In this document: piece after piece, positions 31,440-40,084 of the stretch
How positions within the stretch are numbered: the first letter of the stretch is position 1
Layout: each line of letters begins with the position of its first letter
Assembly: GCA_005888925.1 (NCBI GenBank)
Contig: VBCP01000068.1
Coordinates: forward strand, 1-41,106
DNA length: 41,106 bases
DNA from: Betaproteobacteria bacterium
GTDB taxonomy: Bacteria; Pseudomonadota; Gammaproteobacteria; Burkholderiales; SG8-39
Direction: 5' to 3'
Made by a program: the position numbers and the translations under genes
Notes under the pieces: generated by a model
The model's database searches: none
What the model saw: the letters and a program-made list of their open reading frames with translations, nothing else
Told to the model about the DNA's origin: nothing

Positions 31440-32312
31440 TCAGAGGTGGTCGCTCATCCAGGCGGCCGTGCGCACCGCGCCGCCGAAGCTGTAGAGGTGG
31501 ACGCCGACCACGTTGCTCGGCTCGCGGTTGCGGGTGTAGCGGGCGAGCGCGACGAGCTGGTCGCGCGGGTCGGTGTTGGTGACGAGCTTGGCGATGCCGC
31601 TGCCGAGGCTGCGCAGCGCGCGCAGCGACGCACTCACGCCGCAGCGCTGCGCATAGCGCAGCAGCGCGGCGGGATCGGCGGGGCCGGCGATGCCGACGTA
31701 GACCGGTAGGCTCGGCCACAGCCGGGCCAGCGTCGCACAATAGTCCACCACGCGCGCCGGGGCGAAGGAGAACTGGGTCAGGACGTAAACGCCGATCGAC
31801 TGCGCCGCGGCCAGCTCGAGCTTGCGCGCGAGCGCCTTCTCCAGGGCGTTGAGCGAGATGCGGGGGTGACCTTCCGGATATCCCGCGACACCGATCTCGC
31901 GCACGCCGCAGTCCGCGAGCAAACCCTCCTCGAGAATCTGCAGGCTGTCGACAAATGGGCCCTTCGGCCGCGGCTCGTCGCCGCCGAGGAGCAGCACTCG
32001 ATGGACGCCGTATTCGCTCGAAGCCCGGCGCAGGAAGGTCCGAAACTCATCGCGGTTGAGAATGCGCCGCGCCGAGACATGCGGCACCGGATCGAGGCCG
32101 GCGTCGCGGATCGCGGCGATCGCCTCGAGCGTGCGCGCGAGCGGCAGGCCGGGCAGCGATGGGATGTAGACGCAGCTGCCCGCGGGGAGCAGCGTGCCGA
32201 CGTCCTTCGCGCGGTGCAGCTCGCGCGGCGAGATCTCCACCGAGCCCGCCGCCACGAGCTCGGAGATCCTCGGATCCAGCCGTGGTTCAGTCGCGCTTGC
32301 GGGATACGACAT
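31440..32312 (-). CDS. Methylenetetrahydrofolate reductase-like TIM-barrel protein
   Basis: 290 residues. SVEISPRELHRAKD, GSCVYIPSLPGLPLARTLEA, DAGLDPVPHVSARRI, VHRVLLLGGDEPRPKGPF, IGVAGYPEGHP and SIGVYVLTQFSFAP match the order of motifs in MetF-type proteins (Glu on strand 1, PHVSARR, GD on strand 4, AGYPEGHP, TQFSF). It is divergent from canonical MetF in strand 1, so it may use another folate or C1 carrier. ATG 32312 is chosen because AGGA lies 8 nt upstream; ATG 32321 is also possible. Its 5' end overlaps the methyltransferase-like gene by 26 bp, which suggests methyl-group supply. Confidence 0.82.
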   Translation of the reverse strand: MSYPASATEPRLDPRISELVAAGSVEISPRELHRAKDVGTLLPAGSCVYIPSLPGLPLARTLEAIAAIRDAGLDPVPHVSARRILNRDEFRTFLRRASSEYGVHRVLLLGGDEPRPKGPFVDSLQILEEGLLADCGVREIGVAGYPEGHPRISLNALEKALARKLELAAAQSIGVYVLTQFSFAPARVVDYCATLARLWPSLPVYVGIAGPADPAALLRYAQRCGVSASLRALRSLGSGIAKLVTNTDPRDQLVALARYTRNREPSNVVGVHLYSFGGAVRTAAWMSDHL

Positions 32313-33687
32313 AGGACTCATCCTGGAACCAGAGGCTGCCGTGCTTCTGCAGCACTTCGCGCGTGGCGTCGAGGTAGCGGCTGTCGCGCAGCGCTTCGCC
32401 GAGGCGCAAGTCGTCGATCTGCGCGACATAGATCGCGGCGTTCCACGCGGCGAACAGCGTGGAGGTGCCGATGCTCGACGAGATCTCGGACGGCAGCGTG
32501 TGCATGTCGTAGCGGAAGATGGCGCGTGCGTCCGCGTAGGCGTTGAAGTTGTAGCGGCGCGCGTCGCGGCCGAGCTCGGTCTTCGTGGCGCGCATCAGGT
32601 CGTGGCGGCTCTGCGTGAACGGGTTCTCGCCCGGCCAGACCTGCTGCACGATTTCCAGGCCGGGGTCGTGCCCGTAGGAATGGATGCCGAGCAGCCGCCC
32701 GCCTTTGCCGAGCGCACGCACCAGCGGCGTCACGACCTTCTGCGCCTTGAACTCGAGCGGCGCGCGCGCGCGGTAGGGCTGCGAGGCGATGACCATGTCG
32801 TACTCGGCTTTGCCCTCACCGCGCTTCGGGATCACGTTCTCGAGCAGGAATCGATAGTCTTCCCGGTACAGGACCAGCGCGGTGGGGTGCTCGTAGATCG
32901 GGTTGCCGCTCTTCGGGCTGTGCCGCGCCTGCCAGTTCTTGGCGAGGAACGGCTCGAGCGCCGCGATCTGCTCGCTGAAGTCGTGCGACGTCGTGCCGGT
33001 GAGCGCGGCCTCGTGCCATACCATGGCGGTGGCGTGCTCGACGGCGCGCGGCTGCAGCCACGGCGCCTCGCTGTAATACATGTTGGTGACGACGAGCACC
33101 GTGGCGGGATGCTCGAAGAACCGATCGGCCATCTTGCGCAAGCTGAGGCGCACGTCCTCGAGGCTGATCTCCTTGCCGACGATGTAGAACGGCACGGTCG
33201 GAAAGCGCCGGTGCATCTCGCGCATGACGCGCGCGAGCACGGTGCCATCGCCCATGCCGGCGTCGAACAGGCGCACCGCCGGCGGCCGCGGGTGGATCTG
33301 GCCGAGCTCGAGCCCGACGCGGCGCGCGATGACGTCCTTCTCGCTGCAGGTGTTGACGAACAGGAGATACTTCTGGCGGTTGTCGAAGAAGCGGAAATTG
33401 GTCTCGGGATCGGCTTTCTGCGCCGGCGCGCTCGTGCGGCGCACGGCCCCGGCGTGGATCAGCGGCATCAGCTCGGGCGGCGACTCGCCCGCTCCGCTCG
33501 CGCCGTGCTTCACCATGAAATCGTTGACGCGCGTCAGCGTCTCCGGCGTGACGCGCGCGCCGTCGCGCAGGCGCGCGACGAACTTGCCGTCGTTGACCGC
33601 GCGTCGGCCGAAAGTCGACTCCGCCATGCCGGTGCGTCGGCAAAAATCAGAGATGCTGCCGAGTAGAGTCCCGCCTCCTGCCTGCAC
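32287..33687 (-). CDS. Methyltransferase-like protein with N-terminal helix-turn-helix-like segment
   Basis: 466 residues from GTG 33687. The first 65 residues (SISDFCRRTGMAESTFGRRA, TPETLTRVNDFMVKHG) resemble a small HTH module. A Rossmann SAM-binding motif follows, AVRLFDAGMGDGTVLARVMR, then FYIVGKEIS (acidic end of strand 2), and later VPKR-type loops and VTPLVRALGKGGRLLGIHSYGHDPG, typical of class I methyltransferases. The substrate is unknown. A longer frame to TTG 33798 exists, but GGAGG at 33693-33697 favours GTG 33687. It is first of the minus-strand run and divergent from the transsulfuration genes. Confidence 0.75.
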   Translation of the reverse strand: MQAGGGTLLGSISDFCRRTGMAESTFGRRAVNDGKFVARLRDGARVTPETLTRVNDFMVKHGASGAGESPPELMPLIHAGAVRRTSAPAQKADPETNFRFFDNRQKYLLFVNTCSEKDVIARRVGLELGQIHPRPPAVRLFDAGMGDGTVLARVMREMHRRFPTVPFYIVGKEISLEDVRLSLRKMADRFFEHPATVLVVTNMYYSEAPWLQPRAVEHATAMVWHEAALTGTTSHDFSEQIAALEPFLAKNWQARHSPKSGNPIYEHPTALVLYREDYRFLLENVIPKRGEGKAEYDMVIASQPYRARAPLEFKAQKVVTPLVRALGKGGRLLGIHSYGHDPGLEIVQQVWPGENPFTQSRHDLMRATKTELGRDARRYNFNAYADARAIFRYDMHTLPSEISSSIGTSTLFAAWNAAIYVAQIDDLRLGEALRDSRYLDATREVLQKHGSLWFQDESYVVSRKRD

Positions 33688-33797
33688 TCCATCCTCCGTA
33701 ACAGGACTGCGGGAAAATGGTGCGCGCACTAGTGGTGGGACATCAACCACGCGCTGCGTCCCGTGAAAAGTGGGATGCTGCCCATTCTTAATAATCA
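33688..33797. promoter_or_regulatory. Divergent control region between methyltransferase and cystathionine synthase genes
   Basis: 110 bp. It contains the minus-strand Shine-Dalgarno GGAGG (33697-33693), an inverted repeat GGGAC...GTCCC with a 16 nt centre, a short hairpin TGGGATGCTGCCCA at 33771-33784 and an A/T-rich end (TTCTTAATAATCA) just before ATG 33798. No Shine-Dalgarno precedes that ATG. Promoters must lie here, but no -35/-10 pair is convincing. Confidence 0.4.
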
Positions 33798-35165
33798 ATG
33801 CCTTCCGTCCTAGAGCTGATAGGCAACACCCCGATGATCGAGGTCGCGCGCCTCGACACCGGCCGCTGCCGCCTGTTCCTCAAGCTCGAGAACCAGAACC
33901 CGGGCGGCTCGATCAAGGACCGCATCGCGCTGTCGATGATCGAGGCGGCCGAGCGCGAAAAGAAGATCCAGAAGGGCTCGCTGATCGTCGAGGCCACCGC
34001 AGGCAACACCGGGCTCGGCCTTGCGCTGGTCGCGGCGCAGAAGGGCTATCGCCTGCTCATCGTGGTGCCCGACAAGATGAGCCAGGAAAAGATCTTCCAC
34101 CTGAAGGCGCTCGGCGCCGAGGTGCAGCTCACGCGCTCCGACGTGACGAAGGGGCACCCCGAGTACTACCAGGACAAGGCGGCGCGCATCGCGCGCGAGA
34201 CGCCAGGGGCGTTCTACGTGAACCAATTCGGCAACGAGGCGAATCCCTGGGCGCACGAGCACACCACGGGGCCGGAGATCTGGGAGCAGATGGAGCACCA
34301 GCTCGACGCGATGGTTTGCGGCGTGGGCACCGGCGGCACCCTCACCGGCCTCGGGCGCTTTTTCGCCAAGGTGGCGCCGCAAGCCGAGATGGTGCTCGCC
34401 GATCCGCAAGGCTCGATCCTCGCGCCGCTCATCAAGACGGGTAAGGCGCCGGACCACGTCGGCAGCTGGCTGGTGGAGGGCATCGGCGAGGACTTCGTGC
34501 CGCCGGTGTGCGACCTGTCGCTGGTGAAGAAGGCCTACGCCATCCCGGATCGCGAGGCCCTGCTCACCTGCCGCGAGCTGCTGCGCAAGGAAGGCGTGAT
34601 GGCCGGCACCTCCACCGGCACGCTGGTCGCCGCGGCGCTGCGCTACTGCCGAGAGCAGACGACGGCCAAACGCGTGGTTACGCTGGTCTGCGACAGCGGC
34701 AACAAGTACCTCTCCAAGGTCTACAACGACTTCTGGATGCTCGACCAGGGCTTCGTCGAGCGCGAGCGCTTCGGCGACCTGCGCGATCTCATCAGCCGCC
34801 GGCACCACGACCATGCGGTGGCGACGGTCAGCGCCGACGAGAAGGTGCTCGCGGCGTACCAGCGCATGAAGCTCTACGACGTATCGCAGCTCCCGGTGCT
34901 GCGCGACGGCCGCATCGTCGGTATCGTCGATGAAGAGGACATCCTGCTCGAGGTGTACGACAATCCGCAGCATTTCAACGAGCCGGTGACCCAAGCGATG
35001 GCGAGCAACCTCATTACCGTCCCGCCGAGCGCCTCGATCGAGCAACTGATGGAGATTTTCAAGCGCGGCATGGTCGCGATCGTCGTCGACGGCGAGGAAT
35101 TTCTCGGCTTCATCACGCGTATCGACCTGCTGAACTGGCTGCGCCGCCGCTTGGACGACAAATGA
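33798..35165 (+). CDS. Cystathionine beta-synthase with CBS domains
   Basis: 455 residues. PLP-dependent fold type II enzyme joining homocysteine and serine (or acting as O-acetylserine sulfhydrylase). Visible: LIGNTPMIEVARL, PLP Lys in NPGGSIKDR, the Asn loop VEATAGNTGLGLA, phosphate loop VCGVGTGGTLTG, and CDSGNKYLSKVYND. A pair of CBS domains follows (about 330-455: ATVSADEKVLAAYQRMKLYD, SQLPVLRDGRIVGIVDEEDI, LITVPPSASIEQLMEIFKRG). The CBS module and the pairing with a gamma-lyase/synthase favour the transsulfuration reading over CysK/CysM. Its stop overlaps the next ATG. Confidence 0.93.
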   Translation: MPSVLELIGNTPMIEVARLDTGRCRLFLKLENQNPGGSIKDRIALSMIEAAEREKKIQKGSLIVEATAGNTGLGLALVAAQKGYRLLIVVPDKMSQEKIFHLKALGAEVQLTRSDVTKGHPEYYQDKAARIARETPGAFYVNQFGNEANPWAHEHTTGPEIWEQMEHQLDAMVCGVGTGGTLTGLGRFFAKVAPQAEMVLADPQGSILAPLIKTGKAPDHVGSWLVEGIGEDFVPPVCDLSLVKKAYAIPDREALLTCRELLRKEGVMAGTSTGTLVAAALRYCREQTTAKRVVTLVCDSGNKYLSKVYNDFWMLDQGFVERERFGDLRDLISRRHHDHAVATVSADEKVLAAYQRMKLYDVSQLPVLRDGRIVGIVDEEDILLEVYDNPQHFNEPVTQAMASNLITVPPSASIEQLMEIFKRGMVAIVVDGEEFLGFITRIDLLNWLRRRLDDK

Positions 35166-36307
35166 AATTCGACACCAAGGTGGTGCACGCCGGACAGGAG
35201 CCCGATCCGCGCACCGGCGCGGTGATGACGCCGATCTACGCCACCTCGACCTATGCGCAGGCGAGCCCCGGCGAGCATCAGGGCTACGACTACGCGCGCA
35301 CGCGGAACCCGACGCGCGATGCGCTCGAAGCCTGCATCGCCGAGCTCGAAGGTGGCGATACCGGCTTCGCCTTCGCGTCGGGCATGGCTGCGATCGGCAC
35401 CATCCTGGAAACCCTGGACGCGGGGTCGCATGTCGTGTGCATGCACGATCTCTACGGTGGCAGCTATCGCATCTTGGAGAAAGTCAGGAAACGCTCGGCG
35501 GGCCTGCAGGCGACTTTCATCGACCTCTCGGACAGCAAGGCACTGGAGCCGGCGATCCGCCCGAACACGCGCATGCTGTGGATCGAGACGCCCACCAATC
35601 CGCTGCTCAAGCTCGTCGACCTCTCCGCGGTGGCGGAGATCGCGCATCGCAAAAAGCTGGTCTGCGTGTGCGACAGCACCTTCGCCTCGCCATGGATCCA
35701 GCGGCCGCTCGAGCATGGCTTCGACATCGTGGTCCACTCCACCACCAAGTACCTGAACGGCCATTCGGACGTGATCGGCGGCGCCGCAGTGATTCGGAAA
35801 GACGCGGAGCTGAAGGAAAAGCTGGCCTTCCTGCAGAACGCGGTGGGCGGGGTGCCGAGCCCCTTCGATGCGTTCCTCACGCTGCGCGGCATCAAGACGC
35901 TCGCGCTGCGCATGGAGCGCCATTGCGGCAACGCCATGCACATCGCCGCGTGGCTCGAGAAGCATCCGCGGATCGAGCGCGTGATCTATCCGGGACTGGC
36001 GAGCCACCCCCAGCATCTGCTCGCGGCAAAGCAGATGCACCAGCGCTACGGCGGCATGGTCAGCGCAATCCTCAAAGGCGGGCTCGCGGCATCGCGGCGC
36101 TTTCTCGAGCGCTGCAAGCTCTTCACGCTCGCCGAGAGCCTGGGCGGCGTCGAGAGCCTGATCGAACACCCGGCGATCATGACGCATGCCTCGCTGCCCG
36201 AGGACGTGCGCGCGGGCCTCGGCATCAGCGACGGCCTGGTGCGACTCTCCGTCGGCATCGAGGACGTCGAGGACCTGATCGCCGAGCTGAAGTACGCGCT
36301 GGATTAG
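35162..36307 (+). CDS. Cystathionine gamma-lyase/gamma-synthase (Cys/Met PLP enzyme)
   Basis: 381 residues, full length. MKFDTKVVHAGQEPDPRTGA, TPIYATSTYAQASPGEHQGY, YARTRNPTRDALEACIAELE, and the PLP Lys in VVHSTTKYLNGHSDVIGG identify the family. C-terminal LAESLGGVESLIEHPAIMTH and RLSVGIEDVEDLI are also typical. Lyase and synthase cannot be separated by sight; coupling (ATGA) to cystathionine beta-synthase suggests gamma-lyase, making cysteine from cystathionine. Confidence 0.92.
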   Translation: MKFDTKVVHAGQEPDPRTGAVMTPIYATSTYAQASPGEHQGYDYARTRNPTRDALEACIAELEGGDTGFAFASGMAAIGTILETLDAGSHVVCMHDLYGGSYRILEKVRKRSAGLQATFIDLSDSKALEPAIRPNTRMLWIETPTNPLLKLVDLSAVAEIAHRKKLVCVCDSTFASPWIQRPLEHGFDIVVHSTTKYLNGHSDVIGGAAVIRKDAELKEKLAFLQNAVGGVPSPFDAFLTLRGIKTLALRMERHCGNAMHIAAWLEKHPRIERVIYPGLASHPQHLLAAKQMHQRYGGMVSAILKGGLAASRRFLERCKLFTLAESLGGVESLIEHPAIMTHASLPEDVRAGLGISDGLVRLSVGIEDVEDLIAELKYALD

Positions 36308-37226
36308 CGTCTTTCTCCTTTCCACGGTCGTCGCCGCGATCGCGCTCGTCGCGCTCGCGATCTGGTACATCGTGGCGATGCCGGGCCACTCCCACGAGGG
36401 CGCGCTCAACTTCACCCCGGCGGAAACCGAGCTCGCCGCTCGATTGCGCGCGCACGTCGAGGCGCTCGCCGCCGGCGAGCGCAATGTCGATCTCGAGCGG
36501 CCCGCGCGCTATATCGAGCAGCAGTTCGGCGGCTCGCGCTCGCAGCAGTTTCAAAGCGGCGGCCGCTGGGTGCGCAACATCGAGGCCGGTGCCGGCCCGA
36601 TCGTGGTCGGCGCGCACTACGACACGGTGCCGGGCTCGCCGGGCGCCGACGACAACGCTTCAGGCGTCGCGGTGCTGCTCGAGCTCGCGCGCATGGGACT
36701 GCCGGCGCGCTTCGTCGCCTTTGCCAACGAAGAGATGCCGTATTTCCAGAGCGGCGAAATGGGCAGCCATGCCTGGGCGGCGCGCGCTCACCGCGCCGGG
36801 GACAAGATCAGCGCGATGCTGTCGCTCGAGATGCTCGGCTACTACCGCAACGTCCCGCGCAGCCAGGGCTACCCGCCGCCGCTCGGCTGGTTCTATCCCG
36901 ATCGCGCCAACTTCATCGCTTTTGTCGGGGATCTGGATGCCCGACGCCTGGTGCGGCACGCTGTTGGCTTCTTCAGAAAGTATGCGAAGTTTCCGGCCGA
37001 GGGTGTGGCCGCGCCGGCGGGCATTCCCGGCGTGACCTGGTCGGACCACTGGTCTTTTCGGAGCCACGGCTATCCGGCGATCATGGTCACCGACACCGCC
37101 TTCTATCGCTATCCCCACTACCACCTGCCGAGCGATACGCCGGAGAAGCTCGACTACATGCGCATGGCGCGCGTGACGCTGGGTTTGGCAGCCGTCATCA
37201 AGGAACTGGCCAATGAAAATCGGTGA
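36303..37226 (+). CDS. M28-family metallopeptidase with N-terminal membrane anchor
   Basis: About 307 residues if started at ATT 36303. Metal-site motifs: VVGAHYDTVPGSPGADDNAS (His, Asp), AFANEEMPYF (Glu pair) and PGVTWSDHWSF; later YRYPHYHLPSDTPEKL (His). Aminopeptidase or carboxypeptidase-like activity is expected. A hydrophobic anchor (VFLLSTVVAAIALVALAIWY) directly precedes AMPGHSHEG, the usual junction in this family, but the only standard start, GTG 36372, lies after it. ATT 36303 overlaps the previous stop (ATTAG) and would include the anchor. The frame is open back to 36291. Downstream it overlaps the aldo/keto reductase by 14 bp. Confidence 0.78.
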   Translation: MSVFLLSTVVAAIALVALAIWYIVAMPGHSHEGALNFTPAETELAARLRAHVEALAAGERNVDLERPARYIEQQFGGSRSQQFQSGGRWVRNIEAGAGPIVVGAHYDTVPGSPGADDNASGVAVLLELARMGLPARFVAFANEEMPYFQSGEMGSHAWAARAHRAGDKISAMLSLEMLGYYRNVPRSQGYPPPLGWFYPDRANFIAFVGDLDARRLVRHAVGFFRKYAKFPAEGVAAPAGIPGVTWSDHWSFRSHGYPAIMVTDTAFYRYPHYHLPSDTPEKLDYMRMARVTLGLAAVIKELANENR

Positions 37227-38028
37227 GCTCAACGTCAACCGCATCGGTTATGGCGCGATGCGGGTGATCGAGGATCCCAGTATCTGGGGTCCGCCGAAGG
37301 ACAAGGCGAACGCCCACCGGGTACTGCGGCGCGCCTACGAGCTCGGCGCGAACTTCTTCGACACCGCCGAGAGCTACGGACCGCACTACAGCGAGATCAC
37401 CATCGCGGAGGCCATGCATCCGTATCCGAAGGATCTCGTCATCGGCACGAAGTGCGGCCTTTCGCGCCCGAAGCCGTCGCGCTGGGACGAGGACGGCCAT
37501 CCGGAGAAGCTGCGCAAGGACTTGGAAGGCAGCCTCAAGCGCCTCAAGCTCGGGCGGATCGACCTCTACCAGCTCCATGCCCCCGACCCGAAAGTGCCGT
37601 TCGAGGACCAGATCGGCGCGCTCGCCGAGTTCCAGCGCGAAGGCAAGGTGCGGCACGTGGGCCTCTCGAACGTCACGGTGAAGCAGTTCGAGCAGGCGCG
37701 CAAAATCGTGCCGATCGTCTCGGTGCAGAACCGCTACAACCTCGGCGACCGCAGCTCCGAGGACGTGCTCAAGGCCTGCGAGCACCTGGGCATCGCCTTC
37801 CTGCCGTGGTTTCCGCTGGGCGACGGCGCCTCGCTCGATTCTGCCAGGGTGAAAGCGCTGGCCAAGAAGCTGGGCGCCGCGCCCTCGCAGGTCGTGATTG
37901 CTTGGCTGCTGCAGAAATCGCCGGTGATGCTGCCGATCCCCGGCACGGGCTCGGTCGAGCATCTCGAGGAGAACATGGCGGCTGCCAAATTGCGCTTGAG
38001 CGCTGCGGATATGGCTGCGCTGCAATGA
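37213..38028 (+). CDS. Aldo/keto reductase
   Basis: 271 residues, shorter than the copy at 6866 and of a different subgroup. Tetrad D50, Y55 (FFDTAESYGP), K80 (VIGTKCG) and H122 (YQLHAPDP). Cofactor region MLPIPGTGSVEHLEEN. NADPH-dependent reduction of aldehydes or quinones is the family role. It is coupled by overlap to the peptidase before it and to the permease after it (ATGA). Confidence 0.9.
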   Translation: MKIGELNVNRIGYGAMRVIEDPSIWGPPKDKANAHRVLRRAYELGANFFDTAESYGPHYSEITIAEAMHPYPKDLVIGTKCGLSRPKPSRWDEDGHPEKLRKDLEGSLKRLKLGRIDLYQLHAPDPKVPFEDQIGALAEFQREGKVRHVGLSNVTVKQFEQARKIVPIVSVQNRYNLGDRSSEDVLKACEHLGIAFLPWFPLGDGASLDSARVKALAKKLGAAPSQVVIAWLLQKSPVMLPIPGTGSVEHLEENMAAAKLRLSAADMAALQ

Positions 38029-39095
38029 GCGCACGCGACAGCGACGAAGTGTTCTATGCGCGCACCTTCGCGGTCGCCGCGCTCGCGCTCGTCGCCTACC
38101 TGCTCTACTCGGTCCTCGCCCCGTTCCTCGCGCCGATCGCCTGGGCGCTGTTCATCGCCTTCCTGCTCCACCCCGCGCAGAGCTCGCTCGTGCGGCGCCT
38201 GTCGGGCCGCGCGAACCTCTCGGCCGCCCTCCTAACTCTCGTGGCGTTCCTGATCCTGGTGGGACCACTCGCCGCCCTGGGTACCGCCTTTGCCAGACAG
38301 GCAGGCGAGCTGCTGCGCTATGCGCAGCAGTACGCCGCCGACCATCGCGTAGCGGCGCCGACCGATCTCGCGAGCGTGCCCTTCGTCGGCTCCGCTCTGG
38401 CGTGGCTCGAACAGAACATCGGCATCTCGCTCGAGCAGGTGCAGGACTGGGCGGTGGAGGCGGCGCGCACGGTGCTCGGCTTGCTCGCCACGCTCGGGCG
38501 CTCGGCATTTCTCGGCGCCCTGGGCACGCTGGTCGGCTTCCTCATCATGATGTTCATCCTGTTCTTCGCGATCCGCGACGGCGCGGCGCTGTTCGAGCGG
38601 CTGCGCGAGCTGGTTCCCATGCGCGACGAAGACAAGAAGCGGCTCTTCCGCCATCTCGGCTCGGTCACGCGCGCGATGGTCTACGGCACGGGCGTGACGG
38701 CCCTCGTGCAGGGCGCGCTCGTCGCCATCGGTTTCGCGGTGGCGGGTCTTCCCTCCCCGGTCGTGTTCGGCGTGCTGGCGGCGCTCTTCGCTCTCGTGCC
38801 CATGGCCGGCACCCCGGTGGTGTGGGTGCCCGCGGTCGTCGTGCTCGCGGTGCAGGGACGCGTCACCGCGGCGGTTCTGATGCTGATCTGGGGTGGCTTC
38901 GTCGTCACGATCGACAATTTCTTGCGGCCGATGCTCGTCTCGGGCAAGGCCGAGGTCGCCACCCTCACCGTGTTCATCGGCGTGCTCGGCGGCGTCGCCG
39001 CGTTCGGACCGATCGGCATCGTGCTCGGCCCGCTCGTGCTCGCGCTGGGGATCGCCCTGGTACAGTTCAAGCTCGACGAGCGCGCCGCGCGCTAA
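38025..39095 (+). CDS. AI-2E/PerM-family membrane permease
   Basis: 356 residues from ATG 38025 (ATGA overlap). About seven or eight membrane segments, e.g. FAVAALALVAYLLYSVLAPF, LIALFLLHP-like FIAFLLHPAQSS, LLTLVAFLILVGPLAALGTA, TLVGFLIMMFILFFAIRDG and LFALVPMAGTPVVWVPAVVV, with the family signature TIDNFLRPMLVSGKAEV near the C-terminus. Some members export AI-2 or exchange Na+/H+; substrate not inferable here. Confidence 0.88.
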   Translation: MSARDSDEVFYARTFAVAALALVAYLLYSVLAPFLAPIAWALFIAFLLHPAQSSLVRRLSGRANLSAALLTLVAFLILVGPLAALGTAFARQAGELLRYAQQYAADHRVAAPTDLASVPFVGSALAWLEQNIGISLEQVQDWAVEAARTVLGLLATLGRSAFLGALGTLVGFLIMMFILFFAIRDGAALFERLRELVPMRDEDKKRLFRHLGSVTRAMVYGTGVTALVQGALVAIGFAVAGLPSPVVFGVLAALFALVPMAGTPVVWVPAVVVLAVQGRVTAAVLMLIWGGFVVTIDNFLRPMLVSGKAEVATLTVFIGVLGGVAAFGPIGIVLGPLVLALGIALVQFKLDERAAR

Positions 39096-39106
39096 CATAA
39101 AAAACT

Positions 39107-39112
39107 AGGAGG
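39107..39112 (+). promoter_or_regulatory. Shine-Dalgarno deciding the last Bug start
   Basis: AGGAGG abuts ATG 39113 (too close) but is 9 nt from ATG 39122, so 39122 is the preferred start. Confidence 0.75.
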
Positions 39113-39121
39113 ATGTGCCTC

Positions 39122-40081
39122 ATGCGTCTCGCTTCATGGATATTCATTTTCCTTTTCGGCATGGCGAGCGGTGCGCTCGCGCAGAGCGACTACCCGTCCA
39201 AGCCGATCCGCATCGTCGTCGGCTATGCCGCCGGCGGCGGCAACGACATCATCGTGCGCGTGATGCAGCCGGAGATGTCCAAGGGCCTCGGGCAGCCGGT
39301 GATCGTCGAGAACAAGCCCGGCGCGCAGTCGATCATCGCCGCCGAAACCGTGGCGAAGGCCGCGCCCGACGGCTACACCATCCTGATGGGGCCGAGCGGG
39401 CCGATGACGATCAACCCGGCCACCTACTCCAAGCTGCCGTACGACGCGCAGCGCGACTTCGCGCCGATCTCGCTCATCTGCCAGTTTCCGCTGATCGTCG
39501 CCGTCAACGCCGCGCTGCCGGTGCGCAGCGTGAAGGAGCTGATCGCCTACGCCAAGGCGAATCCCGGCAAGGCGAATTACTCCTCGAGCGCGGGAATTTT
39601 CCAGGTCACGACCGAGCTCTTCAAGCAGAAGACCGGCACGAGCTTCGTCATGATCCCTTACAAGAGCAGCGGCGAATCGGTGCAGGCGCTGCTCACCGGC
39701 GACGCGATGGTGACGTTCGTCGATCCGCCGCCCGTGACCGCGCCGCTCAAAGCCGGCACGGTCCGCGGGCTCGCCATCACGTCGGCGACGCGCCATCCTT
39801 CGTGGCCCAACCTGCCGACGATGGCGCAAGCCGGCGTGCCGGACATGGAAGTGCCGGTATGGACCGCGTTCTTCGCGCCGGCGAAGACGCCGAGCGCGAT
39901 CGTCGCGCGGCTGCAGAAGGAAGTGGCGCGTGTCGTGCACACCGCCGAGGTCAAGGAGCGCTTCGCCCAGATGGGCCTCGATCCGGTGGGCGGCACGCCG
40001 GATGAGCTGGCGAAGATCGTCGCGCGCGACCTCGAGAAATACACCGCCGTCGCGAAAGCCGCGAACATCAAGAACGACTAG
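39122..40081 (+). CDS. Bug/TctC-family periplasmic solute receptor
   Basis: 319 residues, intact. Signal peptide LASWIFIFLFGMASGALA, then QSDYPSKPIRIVVGYAAGGG. Motifs: GAQSIIAAETVAKAAPDG, LPYDAQRDFAPI, MIPYKSSGESVQALL, LKAGTVRGLAIT and WPNLPTMAQAGVPD. It closes a plus-strand run and is convergent with the DUF1080 lipoprotein. No enzyme partner is obvious next to it. Confidence 0.92.
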   Translation: MRLASWIFIFLFGMASGALAQSDYPSKPIRIVVGYAAGGGNDIIVRVMQPEMSKGLGQPVIVENKPGAQSIIAAETVAKAAPDGYTILMGPSGPMTINPATYSKLPYDAQRDFAPISLICQFPLIVAVNAALPVRSVKELIAYAKANPGKANYSSSAGIFQVTTELFKQKTGTSFVMIPYKSSGESVQALLTGDAMVTFVDPPPVTAPLKAGTVRGLAITSATRHPSWPNLPTMAQAGVPDMEVPVWTAFFAPAKTPSAIVARLQKEVARVVHTAEVKERFAQMGLDPVGGTPDELAKIVARDLEKYTAVAKAANIKND

Positions 40082-40084
40082 GCT

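Noticed and set aside
33688..33798. TTG start at 33798 for the methyltransferase-like protein
   Set aside because: It would coincide with the divergent ATG of the cystathionine synthase gene and leave no promoter room; GTG 33687 has GGAGG at the right distance.
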